This document shows, piece after piece, positions 7,208 through 14,807 of a stretch of DNA of 21,095 nt (positions are counted from its first letter, which is position 1; the number at the start of each line of letters is the position of its first letter). This DNA is from Firmicutes bacterium UBA5388 (GTDB taxonomy: Bacteria > Bacillota > UBA4882 > UBA10575): positions 1 to 21,095 of the forward strand of contig DHOO01000134.1 of the NCBI GenBank assembly GCA_002409975.1, in the 5' to 3' direction. The translations under genes and the position numbers were made by a program. Below the pieces are notes generated by a model. It did no database searches and had not been told where the DNA came from. It worked only from the letters and a program-made list of their open reading frames with translations.

Positions 7208-7298
7208 CTGAATTCGTGACATCTATAGACACCAGGGGAAATCGTGAAAGCTTGCGATAGCGTTTCCCCTGGTATAGATCGATTAGTCACGAAATCAG
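7208..7298. repeat. Long imperfect palindrome (~91 bp) between alr and the dehydrogenase gene
   Basis: The outer arms CTGAATTCGTGAC (7208-7220) and GTCACGAAATCAG (7286-7298) pair with one mismatch. ATCTATA pairs with TATAGAT, and the inner arms ACCAGGGGAAA (7231-7241) and TTTCCCCTGGT (7263-7273) pair perfectly. The central loop holds a further ATCG/CGAT stem. There is no T-run on either strand, so it is not a simple terminator. With the inverted repeat at 7102-7183 it fills most of this 331-bp gap (7039-7369), which contains no visible gene. Confidence 0.75.
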
Positions 7299-7369
7299 AT
7301 ATGTGGTCGAATTTTAAATAATTGAATTGTGCAATTCCTTAATCTGTATAAAAGCACGACTAGAGCCAG

Positions 7370-8503
7370 TTATACATAGACCCGAGGAACTCTAAAACTA
7401 ATCCCGCATATAATCTCGTAATTAATCGTATCGAGCCAAGATGCTACTTGATCAACGGTAATCTGCTTAGCGCCTTGTTGACCAATTAATACCACTTCAT
7501 CTCCCACTTGGACAGGGGCATCCCCTACTTCTACCATACACTGGTCCATACAGATTTTCCCCACAAGCGGATACTTCTCTCCCTTAATCAAAACCTCTGC
7601 TTTTTCGGAGAGCGCTCTGCTCCAACCATCGGCATAGCCAATCGGAAGAGTTGCAATGGTGGTCTCCTTCTTGGTATGATAGAACTGTCCATAACTAATT
7701 CCGGTCCCAACCGGGACTCTTTTCACTTGAACCACCTTAGTTTTAAGGGAAAAAGCTGGTTTTAAAGCAAGTCGGCTCTGCTTACTCTCTGGTGAAGGAT
7801 AAAGTCCATAAATAATAATTCCTGCCCGCACCATATCAAAGTAACTAGCGGGAAGATTAATTATTCCTCCGCTATTCGCTAAATGTTTAAGCGGAAACTT
7901 TATACCCTCACTATCAAGGTGAAAAAGCAAGTCGCGGAAAGTAGCCAATTGCTTTTCGGCATAATTAAGATCAGGAGAATCGGCTGTGGCAAAATGAGAG
8001 TATATCCCGTCTACTTTAAGCCGGGGTAAAACCAAAATTTTTTTGATTTCTTCCCTCGCTGCTTCCGGACGAAAACCAACCCGCCCCATTCCGGTATCAA
8101 TCTTAATATGGATCTTCATCTCCACATTGTGGCGGCAAGCTTCTACAGAGAGGGCTTCGGCGCTTTCTCTCATCGTAATAGTACTAACTAGGTTATAATC
8201 GCAAAATGTTGCTGCTTGTTCTGGTAATAGCGGGCCAAAGACCAGGATATTGGTTTTTAGCCCCGCTTGGCGCAGAGCTATTCCTTCTTCTGGGGTCGCC
8301 ACTCCAAACCAGTCGATTCCTTCTTCCATCGCGATCTGGGCTACTCTAGCCGCGCCATGACCATAGGCTTCCGCTTTAAGCACTGCCATAATTTTAATCT
8401 CGGGACCAATTAACGCTTGAATCCTTCGAATATTCTCTCTGATCGCTTTTTCTTCAATCTCCACCCATAGCGGACGGATGATACCATTGATCCCATCTAA
8501 CAC
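7370..8503 (-). CDS. alr: Alanine racemase (PLP, fold type III)
   Basis: This enzyme interconverts L- and D-alanine in the cytoplasm to supply D-Ala for peptidoglycan. The PLP lysine is K43 in AVLKAEAYGHG (the usual N of KANAYGHG is E here). R141 lies in DTGMGRVGFR, and the catalytic tyrosine is Y271 in GTGISYGQF. GYADGWSR and KICMDQCMVEV are also present. The start is GTG at 8503, after GAGGGAG, 15 nt past the stop of nnr, so it is the last gene of the cheR-acpS-nnr-alr operon. Length 377 aa is normal. Confidence 0.97.
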   Translation of the reverse strand: MLDGINGIIRPLWVEIEEKAIRENIRRIQALIGPEIKIMAVLKAEAYGHGAARVAQIAMEEGIDWFGVATPEEGIALRQAGLKTNILVFGPLLPEQAATFCDYNLVSTITMRESAEALSVEACRHNVEMKIHIKIDTGMGRVGFRPEAAREEIKKILVLPRLKVDGIYSHFATADSPDLNYAEKQLATFRDLLFHLDSEGIKFPLKHLANSGGIINLPASYFDMVRAGIIIYGLYPSPESKQSRLALKPAFSLKTKVVQVKRVPVGTGISYGQFYHTKKETTIATLPIGYADGWSRALSEKAEVLIKGEKYPLVGKICMDQCMVEVGDAPVQVGDEVVLIGQQGAKQITVDQVASWLDTINYEIICGISFRVPRVYV

Positions 8504-8517
8504 TTTACTCCCTCATT

Positions 8518-9981
8518 TCACCTTAAAGTCCGAGGAATTCGCGGCAACAGATCGCCGGCGAGGAGCCCGGTTGTTCCGATCTCCGCGGCCGCCAGATCCC
8601 CTGCTTTTCCATGAAGATAAACTCCAGCTACAGCAGCTTGTACAGGAACTACCCCTTGCGCCAGCAATCCTCCGATCATTCCGGCCAGAACATCCCCTGT
8701 TCCACCAGTCGCTAAAGCCGGGTTACCCGTTGAATTAATATAGATAGGTTCTCCCTTGCTACTCACTAAAGTAGCGGCACCCTTCAAAACCAAAGTAACA
8801 TCCCATAAGTCAGCTTTTTCCCGTACTAACCCTAACCGATCGGCCTGGACCTGGCTGGTAGTAAGTCCACTAAGACGTCCCATTTCTCCCGGGTGGGGAG
8901 TAAGCAGTAATCGTCCCTTAACTGTTTGCCACCAATCTTCCATAGTCGCTAAGAGATTAAGGGCATCCGCATCCAATAACCGAGGAATACCTTCCAAACA
9001 AAGAATAGTTTTCAAAAGCTCCGCACCATCAGCGTTGGTGGAGAGTCCCGGACCAACAACAACTGCCCGGTAATCTTCCCATTTCAACTGCGACCAAGGT
9101 TTAACCATTAGTTCCATCGGCTTTTCGGGAAGAAGCATCCCCTCTCGAACTCCAAGTGTCACCAGACCAGCGCCACTTCTCAGTCCAGCTAGACCCGTTA
9201 ACACCGGCGCGCCAGTCATTCCCGGACAGCCCCCGATGACTAATAGATGACCATGATCTCCTTTATGAGCCTCTGGTTTCCTCCTTGGTAATATTGTTTG
9301 GATTTCTTCCGGAGCTAAAGAATAAAAAGAGGCTGCAGTTCCCTCCAGCAATGGGGTAGGAAGATCAATCGGGTCTACTATGATCTCTCCGGCATGCTCC
9401 CGTCCTGGATAGACCATCAAGCCAACTTTTGGCAAACCAAAAGTAACAGTAAGTTCAGCCCTCACCGCCGGTCCGTTAATTCGACCCGTATCCGCTTCTA
9501 CTCCTGAAGGGATGTCCACTGCCACCACTGGCGCGCTACTATTATTAATTACCTCAATGGCAGCTGCTAAGTCACCAGAAACTTTTCCTTTAAATCCTGT
9601 TCCTAGTAAAGCATCCACCACGAGAGAAAAGGATAATAAAGGATTTGAAAGCAGGGCTGACCATGAAAGCGCATTAATCCCTAAACCAAGAGCCATCATC
9701 CTGTTTTGTTGAGCAGGTGGAGGTAATTCCCCTTCCTCTTCCGGCTGGAAAACAGTAACGGCAAAACCAGAGCGATTAAGAAGACGGGCTAAAGCCCAAC
9801 CATCCCCCGCATTATTTCCTTTCCCACAAACAATAGCCACTTTCCCCGGGACAAACCGGGAACAAATTTCTCTCCATAAAGCCAAAGCAGCATGTTCCAT
9901 TAAGAGTATCTCCGGGTAATGAAATCCTTCCATTGCGAGCCGGTCAATAGTCCTCATTTCATGAGCGGTTACCACTTTCAT
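8518..9981 (-). CDS. nnr: Bifunctional NAD(P)H-hydrate epimerase / ADP-dependent NAD(P)H-hydrate dehydratase
   Basis: This protein repairs hydrated NADH and NADPH: the N-terminal half epimerises the hydrate, and the C-terminal half dehydrates the S form using ADP. The epimerase half (about 1-215) shows CGKGNNAGDGWALAR (52-66) and VDIPSGVEADTGRI. The dehydratase half (about 225-487) shows HKGDHGHLLVIGG, LTPHPGEMGRLSG, LKGAATLV and the ATGGTGDVLAGMIGG nucleotide-binding loop. The start ATG overlaps the acpS stop by 4 nt (ATGA), with GAGGG upstream. Placement next to acpS and alr is common in Bacillota. Length 487 aa is typical of the fused form. Confidence 0.96.
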   Translation of the reverse strand: MKVVTAHEMRTIDRLAMEGFHYPEILLMEHAALALWREICSRFVPGKVAIVCGKGNNAGDGWALARLLNRSGFAVTVFQPEEEGELPPPAQQNRMMALGLGINALSWSALLSNPLLSFSLVVDALLGTGFKGKVSGDLAAAIEVINNSSAPVVAVDIPSGVEADTGRINGPAVRAELTVTFGLPKVGLMVYPGREHAGEIIVDPIDLPTPLLEGTAASFYSLAPEEIQTILPRRKPEAHKGDHGHLLVIGGCPGMTGAPVLTGLAGLRSGAGLVTLGVREGMLLPEKPMELMVKPWSQLKWEDYRAVVVGPGLSTNADGAELLKTILCLEGIPRLLDADALNLLATMEDWWQTVKGRLLLTPHPGEMGRLSGLTTSQVQADRLGLVREKADLWDVTLVLKGAATLVSSKGEPIYINSTGNPALATGGTGDVLAGMIGGLLAQGVVPVQAAVAGVYLHGKAGDLAAAEIGTTGLLAGDLLPRIPRTLR

Positions 9982-10352
9982 TCTTGCTTACCCTCCATTA
10001 TAACCTGGGCGACCGCATACTCCTTACAATGAGAGATCGTAAGATGAGTTTTGGTCACCCCTATACTATCAAGATAAGCGACGAGCTTCTCTGAAAAATG
10101 GAAATAAGGGGCGCCCAAAGGATTATTCTTCACCTCTACCTCCTGCCATTTAAAGCCCCGAAATCCGGTCCCCAAAGCTTTAAAAAAAGCCTCTTTAGCA
10201 GCAAACCTTCCTGCTAAGCGGTAGGCAATAGTTCCACATGACTCCAATTCTTGGGGAGTAAATACCCGTGTTAGAAGCGGCTGGCCACGTCTTTTCAGGA
10301 TTTTTGAAAACCTTATTACTTCAACTATATCTATCCCTATCCCTTTAATCAT
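9978..10352 (-). CDS. acpS: Holo-[acyl-carrier-protein] synthase
   Basis: It transfers 4'-phosphopantetheine from CoA to a serine of acyl carrier protein, activating it for fatty acid synthesis. The magnesium-site D8 lies in GIGIDIVEV, and E54 lies in the hallmark RLAGRFAAKEAFFKALGTG (45-63). The length of 124 aa is standard. The start ATG follows AAAGGAG and overlaps the cheR stop by 4 nt; its own stop overlaps the nnr start by 4 nt, indicating translational coupling on both sides. Confidence 0.97.
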   Translation of the reverse strand: MIKGIGIDIVEVIRFSKILKRRGQPLLTRVFTPQELESCGTIAYRLAGRFAAKEAFFKALGTGFRGFKWQEVEVKNNPLGAPYFHFSEKLVAYLDSIGVTKTHLTISHCKEYAVAQVIMEGKQE

Positions 10353-11167
10353 GTAAAACTCCTTTGCGAGGGATCCCAGTGGGGATCTGGAGCGCCAAAC
10401 TTTTTGTAGAAAGAAGGGGAGACATTCTCAAATCCTACCTGTTTATAATATAAAAGAGGTTCTGTTCCTCCCGCTAGAAAATAACCACCCATTCGTAGAG
10501 ACTGGTTAAATTTCATATATAGTTTATTCTTTGCTTCTTCAGTGAAGTAAATGACAACATTTCGACAGCTAATGAGATCTAGCTCTTGAGGAAAAGGATC
10601 GCAAAGGAGATTATGCCTTTTGAAGATAACTTTCTTTTTTATGCTATCACCTAAAAAGAAGAGTTCTTCTTCTTGACGAAAATATTTTTTCAGCAACTCG
10701 GGGGGCAGACTTTTCACTTCATGTCGAAGATAAACACCTTTCTTCGCCTTCTCCAAAACTACCTGGTCAATATCGGTCGCAATGATTTCAGCTTGAGTGC
10801 TCGCTTGCAATTCCTGTAAGATGATGGCAATCGAGTATGGTTCAGCCCCATTTGAGCATCCCGCTGACCATATTTTAATTTTCCTTGATGCTTTCAACAG
10901 TTCTGGCACTATTTTCTCCCAAAGTTCCATAAAACGATCAGGGTTGCGGAAAAATTCCGAGACATTAATCGTCAGCTTTTTGACAAATTCCTGGTAACGG
11001 TGGGCATTAGTCTTTAACTCTTTCAAATACTGATCGTAGTCGGCGATCCCCCATAAACTCATTAAGGAATGGATCCGTCTATCCATTTGTTGGCTTTTAT
11101 ACAGTGATAGATCCGTCCCACAAAGTTGTGAAACTTCTTTTTTAAATTCTTGATAGGTAAGGGGCAT
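10349..11167 (-). CDS. cheR: CheR-type protein-glutamate O-methyltransferase
   Basis: It uses SAM to methylate glutamates of chemoreceptors, setting adaptation. The N-terminal helical domain (about 1-75) ends in LTINVSEFFRNP. The SAM-binding loop is IWSAGCSNGAEPYSIAI (99-115), TDID follows at 131-134, and the conserved LISCRNVVIYF lies at 198-208. Length 272 aa is normal. The start ATG follows AAAGGATG. The setting is odd: no other chemotaxis gene is nearby, and it is translationally coupled to acpS in a cell-envelope/housekeeping operon. About 40 nt upstream lies the first copy of a shared leader element. A general methyltransferase role outside chemotaxis cannot be excluded. Confidence 0.93.
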   Translation of the reverse strand: MPLTYQEFKKEVSQLCGTDLSLYKSQQMDRRIHSLMSLWGIADYDQYLKELKTNAHRYQEFVKKLTINVSEFFRNPDRFMELWEKIVPELLKASRKIKIWSAGCSNGAEPYSIAIILQELQASTQAEIIATDIDQVVLEKAKKGVYLRHEVKSLPPELLKKYFRQEEELFFLGDSIKKKVIFKRHNLLCDPFPQELDLISCRNVVIYFTEEAKNKLYMKFNQSLRMGGYFLAGGTEPLLYYKQVGFENVSPSFYKKFGAPDPHWDPSQRSFT

Positions 11168-11206
11168 TGTTTTTTTATCATCCTTTACTTAGATAATGCC
11201 TTCGAG

Positions 11207-11333
11207 GCTTGTCGAGGCGCCTGGCTTTAATATTCATCACTTCATGTCTATAGCGGTAACCAGCGCGAACGACTAACCGATAAAAGGTTTTTAGCTTTTA
11301 TTTATTCGACGATGACAGCGTTTTTCCCTTTAT
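11207..11333 (-). ncRNA. Copy A of a shared ~120-nt leader element (upstream of cheR)
   Basis: On the minus strand it runs from AAAGGGAAAAACGC to CCAGGCGCCTCGACAAGC, ending about 40 nt before the cheR start. Blocks shared with 15565-15681 include TAGTCGTTC, CGCTGG, TACCGC, GAAGTGATG and AGCCAGGCG. CGCTGGTT can pair with AGCCAGGCG (with a bulged G); the other copy has CGCTGGCT, so a G-U pair here is G-C there. An AT-rich hairpin (ATAAAAG/CTTTTAT) sits inside. It could be an unrecognised cis-regulatory RNA or an intergenic repeat; I do not recognise a known riboswitch class. Confidence 0.55.
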
Positions 11334-11362
11334 CCTCTCACTTAGCTTAAACCTTAACTTAC

Positions 11363-12292
11363 TTAATCACCTTTTTTAGGTTCAATATGGACAACAGTTT
11401 TAGCCTGATATTTCTCCGCCAGCATTTTCTCCACAATTTCTGAGAGATCATGGGCAGTAATTAGCGACATCTGCTCATCGACTTCCACATGTAAAGAAAT
11501 TTCCTGGTGAGTTCCGTAATCATGCACCTGTACTTGATGAACCTCCTCAATCCCGGCAACAGACTTCGCCTGTTTACAGATTTCTTCAATCATCAGCTCA
11601 GAAGGAGACTGTCCCAATAATCGATTCCCGGAGGAAACGGCAAAATCATAACCAGTATAAATAATAAGGGCAGATACAACTACTCCTAACAGCGGATCAA
11701 CCCAAGTTATCCCGAAAGCGGCAACCACATTACCGATCGCCACTAAAACAGAGGCAATGGCGTCACTACGATGATGCCAAGCATCGACCTGCAATGCAGA
11801 GGAATCAATGGTTTCCCCTAACAACCAGGAGAATTTAGCCATCCATTCTTTAGAAACCGCGGAAATCAAGAGAATAATAAGAATTTCCCATCCGCTCTCG
11901 ACCTTTAGTGGATGGCGGAAACGAAGGAGCGATGCTTTAAGAAATTCCGCACCAGTAAGGATTAGTAAAATTGCAATCACGAGAGTGGCAATAATTTCTA
12001 GCCTGCCGTGACCATAGGGGTGTTCCCGGTCTGGTCCCTTACTACTGAATTTAAACCCAAAAAGAACGACAATAGAAGAAATGACATCGGATAAGGTATG
12101 AAAAGCATCGGCGATGATCGAAATACTCCTGGCGGCAAGACCACTGAAAAGCTTAAGCGCAAACAGCGCCAAATTGCCAATGATACTGACCCACGCCTCA
12201 AGGCTGCCGTAGAGGAGACGAGAGTCCATATTGCCTTTTACAGCTTTTTCTTCTACAAATTTTTTCTGTAACCACCTGGAAAACCTATCCAT
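11363..12292 (-). CDS. Cation diffusion facilitator metal efflux protein (CzcD-like)
   Basis: This inner-membrane proton-coupled exporter of divalent metals (Zn, Co, Ni, Cd class) has 309 aa. Six membrane segments are visible between about residues 33 and 210. The transport site reads H65-x3-D69 in ADAFHTLSD (TM2) and H173-x3-D177 in DAWHHRSDA (TM5). The basic/His-rich loop DREHPYGHGRLE lies between TM2 and TM3. The C-terminal cytoplasmic domain (about 215-309) ends in AKTVVHIEPKK. The start ATG follows GGGAGGG. The leader upstream folds as a NiCo riboswitch with a terminator, which points to Co/Ni export. Family certain; metal inferred from the leader. Confidence 0.95.
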   Translation of the reverse strand: MDRFSRWLQKKFVEEKAVKGNMDSRLLYGSLEAWVSIIGNLALFALKLFSGLAARSISIIADAFHTLSDVISSIVVLFGFKFSSKGPDREHPYGHGRLEIIATLVIAILLILTGAEFLKASLLRFRHPLKVESGWEILIILLISAVSKEWMAKFSWLLGETIDSSALQVDAWHHRSDAIASVLVAIGNVVAAFGITWVDPLLGVVVSALIIYTGYDFAVSSGNRLLGQSPSELMIEEICKQAKSVAGIEEVHQVQVHDYGTHQEISLHVEVDEQMSLITAHDLSEIVEKMLAEKYQAKTVVHIEPKKGD

Positions 12293-12325
12293 AAGCAGCC
12301 CTCCCTATTTGTGCTTAAAAATAGT

Positions 12326-12365
12326 AAAAAAAAGCCCGTGGGATGGATGGTTGCGTCCCACAGGC
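12326..12365 (-). terminator. Riboswitch-controlled intrinsic terminator
   Basis: On the minus strand GCCTGTGGGA pairs with TCCCACGGGC (10 bp, one T-G) and is followed by eight T. The 5' arm of this hairpin is also the 3' strand of aptamer stems P4 and P1 (12353-12365), so folding of the aptamer excludes the terminator. It lies about 35 nt before the efflux gene. Confidence 0.9.
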
Positions 12366-12416
12366 AAAATGGCCTGCTGCTCCTAGCTTGAGCCCGGTTA
12401 TGATAACCTGTTCGCA
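12352..12416 (-). ncRNA. NiCo (czcD) riboswitch aptamer
   Basis: The leader RNA folds as a four-way junction: P1 UGCG/CGCA closes the structure, P2 is GGUUA-UCA-UAACC, P3 is GCUC-AAGCUAG-GAGC, and P4 is CAGGC-CAUUUU-GCCUG. The junction strands ACAGG, GGGC, GAGCAGC and UGUGGGACG resemble what I recall of the NiCo consensus. Placement directly upstream of a cation diffusion facilitator and overlap with a terminator match the class, in which Co(II) or Ni(II) binding stabilises the aptamer and turns the exporter gene on. Assignment is from memory of the motif and from the fold; a covariance-model search would settle it. Confidence 0.8.
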
Positions 12417-12429
12417 TTACAGCCTTTCT

Positions 12430-12448
12430 ATTAGTATATTATACTAAT
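12430..12448 (-). promoter_or_regulatory. Promoter -10 box inside a 19-bp palindrome, upstream of the efflux gene
   Basis: ATTAGTAT-ATT-ATACTAAT has perfect 8-bp arms. On the minus strand it contains TATAAT (12443-12438), about 25 nt upstream of the riboswitch. The -35 position holds no TTGACA-like hexamer (TCGCAC or TTCGCA at 17-18 nt). A palindrome over a -10 box is a typical repressor operator; the repressor is not encoded nearby. Confidence 0.6.
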
Positions 12449-12502
12449 CTCCTACTTGATGTGCGAAACATTATGGATGTAAGAATTATAATACCATAAA
12501 AC

Positions 12503-13072
12503 TTAAAAGATAATCAACTGATCAAGACTACGTTTCGGAACATGATGCCCCTGCTTGTCATCACGCCAGTATCTAATGTCTCCATTCTCTCCTACCTTTT
12601 CCAGAAATACTTTTTCTTTCGGGCGACCAAGAGCCAGTACTAAAAGAATTTTTAAATATTCAGGTATACTGAGCGCTATTCGTAAACCTTCACGCTCTAC
12701 TGACCCTAGAATACAACCTCCCAATCCTGCTTCCACCGCTCCTAACAGTATACTTTGGGCCACAATTCCCTGATCGCACCCAAAATTTTCACTAATCCTG
12801 GTATCCCCAAGGATAATTATATAAGCGGCAGGCCGCTCACCCTCCACCGGTCCCTTCCAAGCGGCTAGGTAACCCGCCCAGTGGAGATGAGGAAAGATAA
12901 GAGCATTCCGTTCAGGGGTTGAGGACAGCATATATTTTAAAGGTTGTCTATTAGCAGCCGATGGAGATAGACGGGCCAAATCCACCAAGCCTCTTAAGGT
13001 CGCCTCAGCAACAGGTTCGTTTTCATAAAACCGGCGATAGCTCCGGTTTTTCAAAATTAAATCTCTAATCAT
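12503..13072 (-). CDS. Nitroreductase-family FMN-dependent oxidoreductase
   Basis: This is a small cytoplasmic flavoprotein (189 aa) of the nitroreductase superfamily that uses NAD(P)H to reduce an unknown substrate. The N-terminal FMN-binding stretch KNRSYRRFYENEPV is followed by LARLSPSAANRQPLKY; QSILLGAVEAGLGGCILGSV and VLALGRPKEKV occur later, all family hallmarks. The start ATG follows GGGAGGCGG, 32 nt after the MTHFR-like gene, suggesting one transcript. Substrate unassigned. Confidence 0.9.
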   Translation of the reverse strand: MIRDLILKNRSYRRFYENEPVAEATLRGLVDLARLSPSAANRQPLKYMLSSTPERNALIFPHLHWAGYLAAWKGPVEGERPAAYIIILGDTRISENFGCDQGIVAQSILLGAVEAGLGGCILGSVEREGLRIALSIPEYLKILLVLALGRPKEKVFLEKVGENGDIRYWRDDKQGHHVPKRSLDQLIIF

Positions 13073-13104
13073 GATAACCGCCTCCCTAAGAAATTTAGTG
13101 TTTT

Positions 13105-13848
13105 TTAGTCAAACAAACCACCTAAAAAGACTTGAAGCTTAGTTCTAATCGGCATAAAATAGATATGAGCATTTAATTCTTCTGTAAATTTCAGCGCCTG
13201 TTTAGCGAAACGGAGATTCCATTCCAAAGTAGGCTCAAACCCGGCAGGGAAAATCAGATGGTTTTTTGTTTCCCAGTAGTTAACAGATTTTTCCGAAGTA
13301 ACCGGTGATACCCCCCAAAACACCTCTAACCCTTGGAGCATCTCTGCATATATTTGCATCAATCTTAAGTCAAAAAAAGGCTGGGTAAAAAACCCGTCTG
13401 CCCCGGCATCAAGCTTTCTTTTAATATTATCATACTCCATCCTCATACTTGTCCGGTACTGATCGATAGCCGCATAAACTTTTATCTGCGGATGTTCTCT
13501 TTTAAATTTTCTGATCAGGTCAATACTATCTGATGGATAAATCTTTCTACTCATATCCTGTGGCGGATCTCCAGTTAAAACCAATACTTCTTCGATCCCT
13601 AATTCCTGTAAATGCTCGGCAAAAGGTAACGGTTCTTTCAGATCAAGATCAATCGCTCGTAGATGGGGAATAACTTTTTCATAATATTTTTTTACATAGC
13701 GACAACCATCCCAACTTCGCAACTGAAAACGGAGCAAGTCGGGGATATTCACCGTATCAATCTGGGGAAAGCCGGTTCTCACTAACTCTAAATCACTCTG
13801 CAGCGATTCTCTGCTCCGAGGCACCAATTCAATTGATATCCGTCCCAA
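13105..13848 (-). CDS. Methylenetetrahydrofolate reductase-like protein (short)
   Basis: This is a TIM-barrel flavoprotein of the MetF/MTHFR family, which reduces 5,10-methylene-THF to 5-methyl-THF. ISIELVPR (4-11) corresponds to the strand carrying the catalytic Glu (E7). VLVLTGDPPQ (88-97) and KLDAGADGFFTQPFF (145-159) are family motifs. At 247 aa it is shorter than typical MetF (about 290). The start is TTG at 13848, 10 nt after AGGAGG, inside the end of the EamA gene, which it overlaps by 20 nt. The partner genes do not include metH or metE, so its substrate may not be the standard one. Confidence 0.82.
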   Translation of the reverse strand: MGRISIELVPRSRESLQSDLELVRTGFPQIDTVNIPDLLRFQLRSWDGCRYVKKYYEKVIPHLRAIDLDLKEPLPFAEHLQELGIEEVLVLTGDPPQDMSRKIYPSDSIDLIRKFKREHPQIKVYAAIDQYRTSMRMEYDNIKRKLDAGADGFFTQPFFDLRLMQIYAEMLQGLEVFWGVSPVTSEKSVNYWETKNHLIFPAGFEPTLEWNLRFAKQALKFTEELNAHIYFMPIRTKLQVFLGGLFD

Positions 13849-14722
13849 TCTCTGGTTTCCTCCTTTTCACCTCATTAAAAGTAATTAATAGGCTACGAGT
13901 TGTGACAGCGAGCAGAACGATTGTTCCACCGGCTAGCGCCCAAGATCCTGGCGTTTCCCCTATTAAGATAAATACCCAGATGGGGTTAAGAATTGGTTCG
14001 AGCAAAGGGATAAGAATTCCTTCCATGGCCGAAACATGCTGCAATGCTTTAGAATAGAAGATATAGGATAAACCAATTTGAAATACGCCCATAAACAACA
14101 AAACTAACCAGCCCCGGATGTCTGGGTAGGGCCCAGTTATAAAAGGGATAGTAACAAGCGCTGCTATAATGTTTCCTAATAAAACCGATTCCACCGGGGA
14201 ACCGTCTTTCTGTTTTCGCAGCAGCACCGCGACGAGGGCAAAAGTAACCCCGCTAATCACCGCAACCACATTGCCCCAGAAGGCGCCTGGCGCTAGTTGT
14301 TCTTTAAAAAATAACCCCATTCCAAAAAAAACGAGGATAATCGTAATCCAATCGATCCAGGTGCTTCTCTCCCCCAGGAATAAGCGGGCGAAGACCACCC
14401 CATAAATCGGAGCCGTATACTGGAGTAAAATGGCATTAGCTGAAGTAGTCATTTTATTTGCTACCACAAATAAAATAACAGTGGCGGCATACGCAAACGC
14501 CGTTCCCCATTGCACTAGTGACCGGTTAAACTTCGGTCGTTTAGCATAAGCCCACATCAGTACAGAAGCAATTGCGCTACGTGTTCCCGCAATCGCTAAT
14601 GGATTCCAGTTAACCATTTTAATCAGTATTCCACTGGTACTCCAGAGAGTAGCAGTACAAATCAGCAAGATAATAGCTTTTTTCCGTTCAGAACTGCTAT
14701 TTGTTGATAAAGAAGTATTCAT
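13829..14722 (-). CDS. EamA/DMT-family permease
   Basis: This inner-membrane transporter of the drug/metabolite superfamily probably exports or exchanges a small metabolite. It has two EamA repeats and about ten hydrophobic segments: the first repeat starts near residue 17 and ends near 145, the second spans about 155-285. Typical sequence elements include STSGILIKM, ANAILLQYTAPIYGVVFARLFLGE at the end of repeat 1, and PLLEPILNPIWVFILIGE in repeat 2. The start ATG follows GGAAGGG. Its 3' end overlaps the MTHFR-like gene by 20 nt, so the two are translationally linked. Substrate unknown. Confidence 0.93.
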   Translation of the reverse strand: MNTSLSTNSSSERKKAIILLICTATLWSTSGILIKMVNWNPLAIAGTRSAIASVLMWAYAKRPKFNRSLVQWGTAFAYAATVILFVVANKMTTSANAILLQYTAPIYGVVFARLFLGERSTWIDWITIILVFFGMGLFFKEQLAPGAFWGNVVAVISGVTFALVAVLLRKQKDGSPVESVLLGNIIAALVTIPFITGPYPDIRGWLVLLFMGVFQIGLSYIFYSKALQHVSAMEGILIPLLEPILNPIWVFILIGETPGSWALAGGTIVLLAVTTRSLLITFNEVKRRKPEIGTDIN

Positions 14723-14807
14723 CTTACTTGCCCTTCCCTTCTCATCTATAGAACTAAGATCTTATCATCAAAATGTAGCAAAGTTTTATACGACACCTCA
14801 ACAGTAA

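Noticed and set aside
11207..11333. Reading the shared leader element as a cobalamin riboswitch (AAAGGGAA, GCTGG..ACCGC, AGCCAGG fragments).
   Set aside because: The GGTGnnAnTCC block is missing, spacing between blocks is wrong, and no B12-related gene follows either copy.
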